From Betaproteobacteria bacterium (GTDB lineage: Bacteria; Pseudomonadota; Gammaproteobacteria; Burkholderiales; SG8-39): a stretch of 60,379 bases of DNA. Below the pieces are notes generated by a model. That model did not search any database and had not been told where the DNA came from. It saw only the letters and a list, made by a program, of their open reading frames with translations. This document shows, piece by piece, positions 30,870 to 39,857 of this stretch. How positions within the stretch are numbered: position 1 is the first letter of the stretch; each line of letters opens with the position of its first letter. The translations under genes were made by a program, and so were the position numbers. The stretch spans positions 1 through 60,379 of the forward strand of contig JACPYS010000065.1 in assembly GCA_016195915.1 (NCBI GenBank), in the 5' to 3' direction.

Positions 30870-32228
30870 TCAGAGCCCGAAACTCCGGCGCAGGAACAGG
30901 ATTGGCTTTCTCATCAGGTAGTAGCCGAGGGAAACGCTCTCGGCATAGACCTTCGCGCTGCCGCGCAGCCCGATGCGCGGCAGGCCGCTGCCGGGCTCCA
31001 GCGTCGCCTTGACCACGTAGGCGAGGCTCGAATCGGGCAGGGTGATGGTTTCGTAGCTCGTCTGGACGATTTTCGCCTTGAGCGGCGACAACGGATCGAT
31101 GTTGAGGAACACAGTGACCTCGCCGCCCTGTTCGAGCTGTACCGCGTCGTCGGGTGGCAGATACACAGACACCTCCACCAATGACGGGTCTGCGATCGTC
31201 ATGATCCGCTCGCCAGGTTGCACCGGCCGGCCCTTCCATTCCTCCGAATCGGAAAAGATCGCGAGCCCGCCCTGCGGAGCGGTGATTTTGAGCCGTTTGA
31301 GCAACTCGCTCAGGTAGGCGCCCTCCGCCGCCTTCTCCCTTACGCGTGCATCGAGCACGTTCAACTCCGACTTGCTCGGGTCGTCGACGAAAGATTTGTT
31401 GATCGCACGCTGCAGGTCCGCCTTTGCACCTTCGAGTCCCTTCAGCACCACCGCGAGCCGGTTGCGAATCGAAGTATCCTCGAGGACGACGAGCAATTCG
31501 TCCGCCTTTACCACCTGATTGGGCCGCACGTTGACCATGTCCACCACGCCTTCCATCGGCGAAGTAATCGGGATCGGCCTGGACGGAGTGATCTCGGCGG
31601 GCGCGATGGCATTCAGGCGCACCGGGACGAACGCCAGGCCGGCGATCAGCAGCGCACAGCCTCCGAGAACTTTCATGTTTGCGAATCCGTGGAACAAGCG
31701 CTGGAGGGGCTTGTATTCCGAATGCCACGCCCACAATGCGAACGCGACCGATGAAGCGAGCCATTGCGCCACCGCGCGCTCGCCGTCTTCGAACGGCTCC
31801 GCGCGCGTGAACATCAGGCCCCCGATGACCTTGCCGTCCGGATTCTTCAGCACGCAGTGCAGAAGATGCTCGAGCACCCAGTCCGCCCCGTCGCGCGAGA
31901 AACTGTCGGGCAGCAGGTCGAGCGTCGTCGCCACCACCGGCGCGACCTCACTATCGACAAAGTACTGGAACAGGCGCGTGAGCCACTGGACGTAGGGCGC
32001 TTCGGGGGAAAGCTCGACCAGCCCGGAGACCGCCTCGACCGAAATCTTCCCGCGCTGGTTGTAATCCCAGACGACGGCCTGATGGAAATCCAGCACCGAA
32101 AGGCTTTCATTCACGGCCAGGAAAGCCAGGTCGCGCTGCGACTTGCACGCCTGAAGCTTGCGCTGAAATTCGAGCAGGCGCGCCGCGATATCGTTCGGGC
32201 GCTCCGGCGCGGATTGCGCTCCAGTCAC
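30870..32228 (-). CDS. HlyD-like membrane fusion protein with GAF-like N-terminal domain
   Basis: A 452-residue protein starting at GTG 32228, which overlaps the TGA of the degraded upstream gene (GTGA). About residues 25-190 look like a GAF-type sensory region (VNESLSVLDFHQAVVWDYN). One membrane helix follows (near 215-230, VLGGCALLIAGLAFVPVRL). Then comes a HlyD periplasmic part with the split lipoyl-like motif (PITSPMEGVVDMVNVRPNQV) and a helical hairpin. Related proteins sit in secretion operons beside RND-type adaptors and M50 peptidases. Here the partners are lost, so function may be impaired. Confidence 0.75.
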   Translation of the reverse strand: MTGAQSAPERPNDIAARLLEFQRKLQACKSQRDLAFLAVNESLSVLDFHQAVVWDYNQRGKISVEAVSGLVELSPEAPYVQWLTRLFQYFVDSEVAPVVATTLDLLPDSFSRDGADWVLEHLLHCVLKNPDGKVIGGLMFTRAEPFEDGERAVAQWLASSVAFALWAWHSEYKPLQRLFHGFANMKVLGGCALLIAGLAFVPVRLNAIAPAEITPSRPIPITSPMEGVVDMVNVRPNQVVKADELLVVLEDTSIRNRLAVVLKGLEGAKADLQRAINKSFVDDPSKSELNVLDARVREKAAEGAYLSELLKRLKITAPQGGLAIFSDSEEWKGRPVQPGERIMTIADPSLVEVSVYLPPDDAVQLEQGGEVTVFLNIDPLSPLKAKIVQTSYETITLPDSSLAYVVKATLEPGSGLPRIGLRGSAKVYAESVSLGYYLMRKPILFLRRSFGL

Positions 32229-32586
32229 GGATTGGGACGATCCGGAAACACGGCGATTCCGACCATGCCGGGCAGCATGGCCCTGCGTCGGCCCTTCGAA
32301 CCGGCCCTCGATTTCGAGCGTCTGGCTCACGCCTTCGACGCGGGAATTGAACTTTGCGACCTTCGCGCGGTAGCTGCGTCCCTCGTCATTGACCTTGACG
32401 ACGAAGCGTGTGCCGGGCCGCATCCATTGCAGCCATGACGCGGGCACATAGAGCTGCGCCTTGAGCGAACCGGAATTGACCATCTCCACCAGAGGCTGGC
32501 CCAGGGCCACGCTGTTTCAGGTCCTGGCGTAGCTGCGGAAGGGCGGGCGACTGCGGCGCAGGCGCCGATTTTGGCGAGGCAGACAT
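32225..32586 (-). pseudogene. Deletion-fusion remnant: N-terminus of one secretion gene joined to C-terminus of an RND adaptor
   Basis: From ATG 32586 the minus strand reads MSASPKSAPAPQSPALPQLR, a start like those of membrane-fusion or M50-type secretion proteins. After about 24 codons the sequence switches at about 32510 to the late part of an RND periplasmic adaptor in another frame (ALGQPLVEMVNSGSLKAQLY). That stretch needs a one-base shift near 32294 to continue as AMLPGMVGIAVFPDRPNP and stop at 32225. An internal deletion plus frameshift therefore destroyed at least one gene. Confidence 0.65.
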
Positions 32587-32631
32587 GCCCGCCTATTATG
32601 CGTCAAGCGCGCCTTGAGCCGATCGTTCCTG

Positions 32632-35037
32632 TCACGTTCCCAGCGCGCAGCGGATCGCGTCCTCCACCCGCTCGAGAAAAACGAATTCGAGTTTGGCGCG
32701 CGCTTCCGCCGGCACGTCTTCGAGGTCCTTCTCGTTTCGCTTGGGCAGCATGACCGTCGTGATCCCCGCACGCAGCGCTGCGAGCACCTTCTCCTTTACT
32801 CCGCCGATCGGCAGCACCAGGCCGCGCAGAGAGATCTCCCCGGTCATGGCGACGTCGCTGCGCACGGCTTTCCCGCCCAGCAGCGACACCAGCGCAAGAA
32901 ACATCGCCACGCCCGCGCTCGGGCCGTCCTTCGGCGTCGCGCCCGCGGGCACGTGCACGTGAATGTCGAACTTCCTGAGCGCATCGCCCGTGTGCGTCTT
33001 CGCGAGCGTCAGGGCGGCCTGCGCCGATTCCTTCATCACGTCGCCCAGCTGCCCGGTGAGAATCAGCCTGCCCGTGCCCGGCACCTTCGAAGCCTCGATG
33101 AACAGGATGTCCCCGCCCACCGGCGTCCAGGCCAGACCCGTGGCCACGCCCGGCACGCCGGAGCGCAGTGCGACTTCATTCTCCACCTTGACCGCACCGA
33201 GGATCCCGTGCAGGTCCGCCGCATCCACCGCGACGTGCTCGGCCTTGCCCTCGGCCACCCGCATCGCCACGTGGCGCAGCACCGCGCCCAGCTCACGCTC
33301 GAGATTCCTCACGCCCGCCTCGCGCGTGTAATCGGCCACCAGCGAGCGCAGCGCCGCCTCGCTCACCTGCGCCTGCTCGGGTTTGAGTCCGTTGGCTTCC
33401 AGCTGGCGCTTCACCAGGTAGCGCTTCGCGATCTCGAGCTTTTCCTCCTCGGTGTAGCCCGGAAGGTGGATGATCTCCATGCGGTCGCGCAACGGGCCCG
33501 GAATGGTGTCGAGCTGGTTCGCGGTGGCAATGAACATCACGCGCGAAAGGTCGAAGTCCACGCCGAGGTAGTTGTCGCGGAATCTTGCGTTCTGCTCCGG
33601 GTCGAGTACTTCGAGCAGCGCCGAACTCGGGTCGCCGTGAAAGCCGCCCATGCCGAGCTTGTCGATTTCGTCGAGCATCAGCACGCCGCTGCGCGTTTCG
33701 GCGCGGCGGACCGCCTGGATCGCGTTACCCGGCAGCGCCCCCACGTAGGTGCGCCGGTGACCGCGGATCTCGGCTTCGTCGTGCAGACCGCCCAGCGCCA
33801 CGCGCTGGAACTTGCGCCCGGTAGCGCGCGCGATCGATTGCCCGAGCGAGGTCTTGCCCACGCCGGGCGGGCCGACGAAGCACAGAATCGGGCTCTTGCC
33901 CTCGGGCGCAAGCTTCCTCACCGCGAGATGCTCGAGGATGCGGCGCTTCACTTTCTGCAGACCGCAGTGGTCCTCATCGAGCACGCGGCGCGCCTCGGCG
34001 ATGTCGATCGACGCCTTCGCCTCTGCCTTCCACGGCAGCTCGGTCATACATTCGAGCCAGGTGCGCAGCATGGAGCCCTCGCCCGACTGCTCGTTCATGC
34101 GGCTGAGGCGCTTGAGTTCCTTGTTGACGTGCTTGGCCACGTCCTCGGGCATGCCGGCGGCGTCCACCGCTTTTCTAAGTTCGTCCATTTCCGCGGCGGA
34201 GTCCTCACCCTCGCCCAGCTCCTTCTGGATCTGGCGCAGTTGCTCGCGCAACACATGCTCGCGCTGGCGCGAATCGAATTCCTTCTTCGTCTTGTCGCCG
34301 ATTTCCTTCGACAGCCTCAGCACCTCGACGCGCCCGTTGAGCAGCGCGAGCACCCTGTCCAGGCGCAGCCGCAGATCGAAACACTCGAGGATTGCCTGCT
34401 TATCCTCGTTGCCCACGTCGAGAAAGTTGGCGACCATGTCGGCGAGCATGCCGGGCGATTCGATGGACTGAATCACCGCTTTGAGTTCGTCGGGCGCGTT
34501 CGGCAGCAGGTCGATCGCCTCCGCGGCACGCTCCTTGAGCTGGATGAAACGCGCCTCGATTTCCGGTCCCACCGCGTCATCGGCCGGTCCGGCGGCGTCG
34601 ATCGTGCGCACGCGAGCGACCAGGAACGGCCAGCCCTCCAGGAACTCCAGCACCTGGAAGCGCGACTGCCCCTGAACGACCAGGTGGTGCGCGCTCTCGC
34701 CCGCCGCGATATAGCGCACAATCTGGGCGCTCGTGCCGACCCAGTGCAGGTCGCCCGGTCCGACGTCGTTCTTTCCGGGATCGCGCTGCAGCAGGAAACC
34801 GACATGCTTGTCCACACGCACCGCTTCCTGCGCGGCAGCCACCGAGCTTGCGCGCCCGATCGTGATCGGCGAAAGCACGCCCGGGAACAGCACCGCGTTG
34901 CGCAGCGGCACGATGATCAACGCGTCCTCGGGCAGGGACTTCAACTTCGCACGGTCGTTGTCGGGGCGGGATTCGCCCGCCGGGTGCGGCGGCTGGCGCT
35001 CGAGTGCGTAATAGTTCAGGTTAATGCCCGGATTCAT
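32632..35037 (-). CDS. lon: ATP-dependent protease Lon
   Basis: An 801-residue AAA+ serine protease. The N-terminal substrate-binding domain starts [20 protein letters not shown]. The AAA+ module has Walker [12 protein letters not shown] and Walker [13 protein letters not shown]. The protease domain has the dyad Ser707 (DGPSAG) and Lys750 (GGVKEK), spaced as in E. coli Lon. The ATG at 35037 is preceded by GGAGG at ideal distance. Length is typical. Its upstream region borders the ABC-F gene stump at 35157. Confidence 0.95.
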   Translation of the reverse strand: MNPGINLNYYALERQPPHPAGESRPDNDRAKLKSLPEDALIIVPLRNAVLFPGVLSPITIGRASSVAAAQEAVRVDKHVGFLLQRDPGKNDVGPGDLHWVGTSAQIVRYIAAGESAHHLVVQGQSRFQVLEFLEGWPFLVARVRTIDAAGPADDAVGPEIEARFIQLKERAAEAIDLLPNAPDELKAVIQSIESPGMLADMVANFLDVGNEDKQAILECFDLRLRLDRVLALLNGRVEVLRLSKEIGDKTKKEFDSRQREHVLREQLRQIQKELGEGEDSAAEMDELRKAVDAAGMPEDVAKHVNKELKRLSRMNEQSGEGSMLRTWLECMTELPWKAEAKASIDIAEARRVLDEDHCGLQKVKRRILEHLAVRKLAPEGKSPILCFVGPPGVGKTSLGQSIARATGRKFQRVALGGLHDEAEIRGHRRTYVGALPGNAIQAVRRAETRSGVLMLDEIDKLGMGGFHGDPSSALLEVLDPEQNARFRDNYLGVDFDLSRVMFIATANQLDTIPGPLRDRMEIIHLPGYTEEEKLEIAKRYLVKRQLEANGLKPEQAQVSEAALRSLVADYTREAGVRNLERELGAVLRHVAMRVAEGKAEHVAVDAADLHGILGAVKVENEVALRSGVPGVATGLAWTPVGGDILFIEASKVPGTGRLILTGQLGDVMKESAQAALTLAKTHTGDALRKFDIHVHVPAGATPKDGPSAGVAMFLALVSLLGGKAVRSDVAMTGEISLRGLVLPIGGVKEKVLAALRAGITTVMLPKRNEKDLEDVPAEARAKLEFVFLERVEDAIRCALGT

Positions 35038-35138
35038 GCAGCCTCCTTGTTCCGTGCCCATTTGCGGCCACGGAGCGGACACAATGGTCGACATGACCTA
35101 TGTGGGGACGGCGATCCCGGATTCAATCTGCGTAAAGC

Positions 35139-35154
35139 CCCTGCGTTCGCAGGG
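35139..35154. terminator. Hairpin downstream of the ABC-F stump
   Basis: CCCTGCG and CGCAGGG form a perfect stem with a TT centre, three bases past the stop codon of the truncated ABC-F copy. No long T-run follows, so termination strength is uncertain. It may be the original terminator of the ABC-F gene before the 11.85 kb block was inserted. Confidence 0.35.
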
Positions 35155-35156
35155 AG

Positions 35157-35367
35157 TTAGACTTCGCCGATCGCCTCGAGTTCCGTTTGCGCCGCGAGCC
35201 AGCGCGCCTCTGCGGCCTCGATCAGGCCGCCCAGTTGCTGCTGCCGGCGGGAAAGAGCCTTGAGCTTGTCCACATCCGGCCGGGTGTACATCGCCGGATC
35301 GGCGAGTTGCGCGTCGAGTCTGTGCCTTTCCTCCTGCCACGCGGCGAACTGCGCTTGCGCCTCCAGT
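35157..35367 (-). pseudogene. C-terminal stump of an ABC-F ATPase gene
   Basis: About 70 codons on the minus strand end at TAA 35157-35159. They encode AAWQEERHRLDAQLADP, a helical linker and EARWLAAQTELEAIGEV, the C-terminal coiled-coil of a YheS-type ABC-F protein. It corresponds to the end of the full gene at 46978-48888 (about two-thirds identical residues, with one 43-base stretch exactly identical). Homology stops abruptly near 35367, where unrelated DNA begins. Confidence 0.8.
35305..35347. repeat. 43-bp direct repeat, left copy
   Basis: Identical base for base to 47159-47201 and in the same orientation; the flanking bases differ on both sides after one mismatch each. It lies within the ABC-F C-terminal coding sequence and marks the probable recombination site of the 11.85 kb block. 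Confidence 0.85.
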
Positions 35368-35451
35368 CAAGACTTCTTGCGTCTGCAGACAAACTACCGC
35401 GCTCCGAGTATTGCTACGCTGCATGCTGCTCGGCAAACAGGGGGAGACTCG

Positions 35452-36423
35452 ATGAAACTCACATATCGCCGGATGACATGGATGGCAGTCCTGATCGCCG
35501 CGCTCGTGTCAGTTTCGGCTGCCGCCCAGACATATCCGGCAAAACCCATCCGCATGGTTATCGCTTTCGGCGGTGGCGCGGAAGCGGTGGCGCGAATTCT
35601 TGCGCAGAAGATGAGCGAGGGGCTGGGCGAGCCCGTCGTAGTCGACCCGCAGCCCGCGGCAAGCGGCACGGTCGGCGCGGGGATCGTTGCACGCTCTGCT
35701 CCCGACGGATACACCATCTTCTTCACGGCAACCACCTCCCACCTCTATCCGATACTGCTAAGAAAGAGCGTACCGTTCGATCCGATCAAGGACTTCACGC
35801 CGATCTCGGGAATGGCCGAGACGGTCGGTGTGGTCGCGGTACCGACTTCGTCATCGATCAAATCGATCAAGGATCTGGTCGAGGCGGCCAGGGCCAGCCC
35901 GGACGCCGTACATTACGGCTCGTCGGGGCATGGTAGCGTGCTGCATCTCGCGGGCATGTTGGTGCAGAGTGCGGCAGGGGTCAAAATGATCCACGTGTCC
36001 TACAGAGACAGCGGCCAAGCGCTGAACGAAGCCATCGCCGGGCGCATTCCGGTTGTGTTTTCAATCATGGCTACCGCTGGGCCGATGGCGGCCGCGGGAA
36101 AAGTGCGCATCATCGCCGTAAACTACTCCAAGCGCTTTCACCGCGTACCCGACATCCCGACGATCAGTGAAGAACTGCCGGGTTATGAGACACCGCCCGA
36201 TTGGAGCGCGTTCTTCGGGCCGGCGGGCTTGCCGCAGCCGATTGTGCGACGTCTGAATGCGGAAATCGTGAAAGCGGTCAATCACCCGGACGTGCTCCCG
36301 CGACTCGATATAGCCGGCGCGATCCCGATCGCTGGTACCCCGGAGGAATTGGCCGCAAGACTTGCGCGCGATATGGCGCGCGCCACTCAAATCGTGAAGG
36401 CCGCGGGCATTGAGCCGGAGTAA
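35452..36423 (+). CDS. Tripartite tricarboxylate transporter receptor (Bug family)
   Basis: A 323-residue periplasmic binding protein. The signal peptide is residues 1-25 (MTWMAVLIAALVSVSAAAQ core). The mature part begins TYPAKPIRMVIAFGGGAEA, the Bug N-terminal motif. DGYTIFFTATTSH and ISEELPGYETPPDWSAFFGP are further family segments. ATG 35452 has a GGGGGAG site upstream. No TctA or TctB gene is adjacent; orphan Bug receptors are common in betaproteobacteria. First gene inside the island; ligand probably an organic acid related to the island pathway (inference). Confidence 0.9.
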   Translation: MKLTYRRMTWMAVLIAALVSVSAAAQTYPAKPIRMVIAFGGGAEAVARILAQKMSEGLGEPVVVDPQPAASGTVGAGIVARSAPDGYTIFFTATTSHLYPILLRKSVPFDPIKDFTPISGMAETVGVVAVPTSSSIKSIKDLVEAARASPDAVHYGSSGHGSVLHLAGMLVQSAAGVKMIHVSYRDSGQALNEAIAGRIPVVFSIMATAGPMAAAGKVRIIAVNYSKRFHRVPDIPTISEELPGYETPPDWSAFFGPAGLPQPIVRRLNAEIVKAVNHPDVLPRLDIAGAIPIAGTPEELAARLARDMARATQIVKAAGIEPE

Positions 36424-36429
36424 ACCCGC

Positions 36430-36560
36430 TCAGGGCTGAAGCGCGCTTTGCCTGAATTCGCGCGGCGACTGGCCGAACCGCTCTCGAAACGCGCGACCGA
36501 AGTGAGTCGGATCGTTGAAGCCCCATCTGTACGCGATGTCGCAGATGCCGCGGTGCAAGC
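36430..36560 (-). pseudogene. C-terminal stump of an AraC regulator
   Basis: The minus strand encodes the last helix-turn-helix of an AraC protein (CDIAYRWGFNDPTHFGRAF, then RERFGQSPREFRQSALQP). It is about 90 percent identical at DNA level to the end of the full AraC gene at 39858 over roughly 125 bases, in the same orientation. Beyond about 36560 similarity ends. It is a truncated duplicate flanking the three-gene group 36848-39515. Confidence 0.75.
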
Positions 36561-36745
36561 CGCTTGACAGGCCATACGTTTTTGCGAAGTACAGAGGCGC
36601 GAGACATCCTTTACCAAGTAGAAGCACAGGCCAAGCTTGCAGGAGTTGCTTGCAAGTCGCTATCTCCTGTTTCGGATGACCCCTATATGGCGACTATTGC
36701 AGCTGCACTAAGCAACGGCTGAAGGTGCTCACGCACTCCAAGATC

Positions 36746-36763
36746 CCGGTACTCGTGTACCGG
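36746..36763. promoter_or_regulatory. Inverted repeat upstream of the lipocalin-like gene
   Basis: CCGGTAC and GTACCGG flank TCGT, a perfect 7-base inverted repeat about 85 bases before the ATG at 36848. It may be an operator or an RNA hairpin. The rest of 36561-36847 contains no gene that I can support. Confidence 0.35.
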
Positions 36764-36847
36764 TAAGGTGTAACGCTTTATTGCCCGTTGTGTGTGAAAG
36801 GCGCGGTCCACACCGGGAAATAATCACGTGATAGAAGGGAAGGACAG

Positions 36848-37969
36848 ATGGGGCGAGACCTGACAGAACATTTCCCGCTGAGCGGATGGGATGAATATCC
36901 GATACACCAGTTCCCAGAGCCGATTCGGTTTGTGGCAACGACCGACCTGCGCGCGTTCGAGCGCTATTGGTTTACCGCGCAGGATGAACTAGGGGAGCTA
37001 TTTCTGGTGACAGGAATCGGCTTTTACCCGAATTTGGGCACCGCTGATGCCTATGCGATTCTCGTCCAGAACAATGTGCATACGACTGTGCGGGCGCATC
37101 GGCCACTGGGTAGTGATCGCGGCGATTTCACAGTCGGCCCCCTGTGCTTCGAGTTGATCGAGCCTTTCACAGAATGGCGCCTTTCCCTGGGGGAGAACGC
37201 GCAGCGATTGGCGTTCGATTTAACGTGGCGGGATGCAAAGCGCGCAGTTTTTCGCCGACAGCCCGTGCGACACGGCGCAGCGGATTGGCGCCTGCTGCAC
37301 GAGTGGGCTGGATACGAAACCTTCGGGACGATCGACGGAACGGTCCAATATAAAGGCAAGCAGTTCCAGCTGAGGCGCTCAAACGTTCGCGGCAGTCGTG
37401 ACCACCATTGGGGTATACGCAACGGCGTCGGAGGTCCGGGACAGATGCTGCGCGAACCCGGCGATTCGCATTTGGGCCAATGGGTCGAGTTCGGCGATTG
37501 GTCCATTTGGAGTCGTCAGGTGCTATTCAACTTGGGGGACGGGCGGCGCGGTGCAAGCCGTATTGAACCCTTCGAGCACCGAATGCGATTCGATCCGGTC
37601 ACCAAGAACCTTACCGGCGGGTTCATCCGAAATCGGCTCGACAACGGAGAGATCCGGGAGGTGGCCTACGAGCAGATCGCCAATCAGGTGGCGTATCTAC
37701 GATGCGGTATGTATACGGGTCCGAACGATCGCGGTACGCCCGAGGAGAACTACCATCACGGCATGGCCGTGGGCAACTGCGTCGGTGGCGAAACGTATGA
37801 TCTAACTGATCCAAATGTCCGGATTCGGATCGCCGGATTCGAGGACCACTTATGCCGGGCGACCTGGAATGGAGAGACCGTTGTCGGGATACTCGAATGC
37901 AGGAATCCGGCCTTGTACGAAATGTGCCGAGACGGGGCCCCGGGGTTCTCGATACTAGAGGATCAGTAG
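36848..37969 (+). CDS. Lipocalin/CrtC-like beta-barrel protein (DUF7064/DUF7065-like)
   Basis: A 373-residue soluble protein without signal peptide. Alternating aromatic and charged strands fill most of it, with a central block NVRGSRDHHWGIRNGVGGPG (residues about 179-198) and EFGDWSIWSRQVLFNLG. This pattern resembles the paired lipocalin-like domains of the hydroxyneurosporene-hydratase / tocopherol-cyclase type described as DUF7064/7065. Such proteins are often found in lipid, steroid or terpenoid catabolic clusters. The family call is from memory of the pattern and is moderate. First of a three-gene run with 38047 and 39069. Confidence 0.55.
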   Translation: MGRDLTEHFPLSGWDEYPIHQFPEPIRFVATTDLRAFERYWFTAQDELGELFLVTGIGFYPNLGTADAYAILVQNNVHTTVRAHRPLGSDRGDFTVGPLCFELIEPFTEWRLSLGENAQRLAFDLTWRDAKRAVFRRQPVRHGAADWRLLHEWAGYETFGTIDGTVQYKGKQFQLRRSNVRGSRDHHWGIRNGVGGPGQMLREPGDSHLGQWVEFGDWSIWSRQVLFNLGDGRRGASRIEPFEHRMRFDPVTKNLTGGFIRNRLDNGEIREVAYEQIANQVAYLRCGMYTGPNDRGTPEENYHHGMAVGNCVGGETYDLTDPNVRIRIAGFEDHLCRATWNGETVVGILECRNPALYEMCRDGAPGFSILEDQ

Positions 37970-38046
37970 CTGTCATGCGTACGTGACGAACCGTGTGACG
38001 TCGCGGCTATGGGAACCGAGCGAATTGCGTAGACAGGGGAAATGAT

Positions 38047-39072
38047 TTGAGTCAGTCGTTTGCCGAAAGTACTCAGAAATATTTGGCCAAAGCCCTGCGG
38101 ATAGGTGATCTACGCGTGGAGGGCGTGCAGCGGTTGGCGGGCGGAATCTCCCGAGAAGCTTGGCGGGTTGATACGAACGCCATTGAGGTTGACGGGACTC
38201 GGCGCAGTTTCGTCTTCCGGTTGGACCCGCCGACGAGTCTGCTCGAGAGTAGTCGTCAGCTCGAATTCGCCATGTTCCGCATGTTCAAGAACGTACCGGA
38301 AGTGCCAGTTCCGGAGGCAGTCTGTGTTGAGGATGATCCAGCTCCCCTGGGCGCCCCATTTATTGCCACAGCCCTGCTGCCTGGCGTTGCCGATCCGGGG
38401 AAAATACTTGCTCTGGAATTCGATGTAGCTGGACCGCTGATCGCTCGCCAGATGTTCGAGATCCTCGGGTCGATTGCGTCGGTGGATCATCGCGGCCGGT
38501 TGGACGAAGTGCTCGAAGTGCCGGCTCCCGAAGATGTTTGGTCCATTCAGCTAGAGCATTGGGAAAAAATTATTCACGAAAACAGTATCGGTCCGATGCC
38601 TGTTACAAGCGCGGCGATCCGTAGACTCAAGCGTGAGCCACCGCTCCCTCCGAAGCAGTTGTCCGTCGTCCATGGCGACTACCGGCTCGGCAACTATTTG
38701 TACACCCCAAACGGGATTGTCGCGATTCTCGATTGGGAAATGGCGCATCTCGGAGACCCGCACGAAGACTTGGCATGGGCCTTCGCCAGGAATTGGCAAC
38801 TTAAGGCAGCGCCCAACAGGGTCGCAGGGTTCCTTACGTCCGAGGAAGCGATTCGGATCTGGGAGCAAGCAAGTGGTATTGACGTCGATCGCGACTCATT
38901 GCGGTGGTGGTCTCTGTTCACTCACGTCAAGGCAGCTGCGTTGTGGATAACGGGCGCACACCAGTTCATCGAAAACGCACCGAGGGAGGTGACTTATGCA
39001 GCCGCAGCGTGGAGGAATCTTGAAAAGCAAGAACTCTGGATGCTCGAAGTAATGGGAGTGACATCATTTTGA
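38047..39072 (+). CDS. APH-family phosphotransferase
   Basis: A 341-residue kinase-like protein of the aminoglycoside phosphotransferase / ACAD10 group. The N-lobe has VQRLAGGISREAWRVD. The catalytic loop is SVVHGDYRLGNYLY near residue 215, and the metal-binding segment is VAILDWEMAHLGDP near 233. The TTG start overlaps an ATGA sequence and follows a purine-rich GGGGAAA. Members near acyl-CoA catabolic genes may phosphorylate hydroxyl groups (for example hydroxyacyl-CoAs) rather than antibiotics; this is an inference. Confidence 0.85.
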   Translation: MSQSFAESTQKYLAKALRIGDLRVEGVQRLAGGISREAWRVDTNAIEVDGTRRSFVFRLDPPTSLLESSRQLEFAMFRMFKNVPEVPVPEAVCVEDDPAPLGAPFIATALLPGVADPGKILALEFDVAGPLIARQMFEILGSIASVDHRGRLDEVLEVPAPEDVWSIQLEHWEKIIHENSIGPMPVTSAAIRRLKREPPLPPKQLSVVHGDYRLGNYLYTPNGIVAILDWEMAHLGDPHEDLAWAFARNWQLKAAPNRVAGFLTSEEAIRIWEQASGIDVDRDSLRWWSLFTHVKAAALWITGAHQFIENAPREVTYAAAAWRNLEKQELWMLEVMGVTSF

Positions 39073-39515
39073 GACCCTCTGTCCCGCTCGTTCTCATGGC
39101 CGCACTGCGAAAACTTGATGACTTGATGAAGGCGGAAACTGATCCCGTAAAGGCTTTCGATTTAAGTCGCCTGAGACTCGTTCTCAGCATAGTTCACAGG
39201 GATTGGGACAGTTCCGCTGCAGCTCGCGCGGGGGAGATTACTGCGCTTTTGAGTCTGTTGCGCAACGGTGCCGAAATTTCACCCCCTCCGCTTCGCCGAA
39301 TGCTGGAAGACGCGGTGGAAAAAGCCAGCCGTGATGCCGATCTGAGGATCTCGACGCTCGAAGCCACGATCGACCATTTGCTGATGGCGCTGATCGAGTT
39401 GCAAATCTGGCTCGAGGTAACACCAAGCGAGGCTGCTCGAACGCTGCTGGACGAGGTATGGTCGCAGCTAGAGCGCCGTGCACGGCAGGGGGCCGTGATG
39501 GATTCCATCTGGTAG
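39069..39515 (+). CDS. Hypothetical all-helical protein
   Basis: A 148-residue protein starting at TTG 39069, overlapping the stop of the phosphotransferase gene by 4 bases (TTGA), so translation is coupled. It appears wholly helical (AALRKLDDLMKAETDPVKAF; RMLEDAVEKASRDADLRIST; LLDEVWSQLERRARQGAVM). No family recognised. The tight coupling suggests that it is a partner or regulator of the kinase-like protein. Confidence 0.6.
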   Translation: MRPSVPLVLMAALRKLDDLMKAETDPVKAFDLSRLRLVLSIVHRDWDSSAAARAGEITALLSLLRNGAEISPPPLRRMLEDAVEKASRDADLRISTLEATIDHLLMALIELQIWLEVTPSEAARTLLDEVWSQLERRARQGAVMDSIW

Positions 39516-39857
39516 AGCCAAGCTCGAAGAGACGCCGGATCGAGAAATGCGTACGAGGCGCCATTTACTGCTCTAAGAGCCATCGTGGCCTTGCAAATAT
39601 TTATTTAGCATCTTTTTCCGGAACCACCGTCTAATGCAAGCAGCTGCCGAGCGGGATGCGAACCGCTGCCTCCGCGACCGTTCGCCCTACGTCGGGCGTG
39701 ATCGGTGTCTTTTCCGTAACCTGGTCGCGTGACGCAATCGGCGTTGCGAATCGGGCGATCCCACGCGCAAGACGCCCGCATGCAGGATTACTGCTCGACC
39801 TGAACTAACGCGAAACCGCCGCAACCGGCAAAATGACGTCCAACGAGCCGGATCGGA
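39516..39857. other. Gene-free stretch with possible decayed coding sequence
   Basis: No complete gene seen. About 60 minus-strand codons (ending at a TAG near 39632) stay open and read RDQVTEKTPITPDVGRTVAE in part. This could be the end of a lost gene. An AT-rich patch (AAATATTTATTTAGCATCTT) at about 39594-39614 may act as promoter or terminator DNA. Confidence 0.3.

Noticed and set aside
30760-31764. N-terminal extension of the peptide-binding protein
   Set aside because: It overlaps the HlyD-like gene and lacks a signal peptide; the ATG at 30759 has a ribosome site and a clear signal peptide.
35131-35159. Possible REP element like the one at 8813
   Set aside because: Only the hairpin is similar; the GTCG head and ACCCA tail are missing. 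It is kept only as a weak terminator-like hairpin.
36729-36938. 69-codon minus-strand frame before the lipocalin-like gene
   Set aside because: Low-quality composition, no ribosome site, and it overlaps the start of a better gene.
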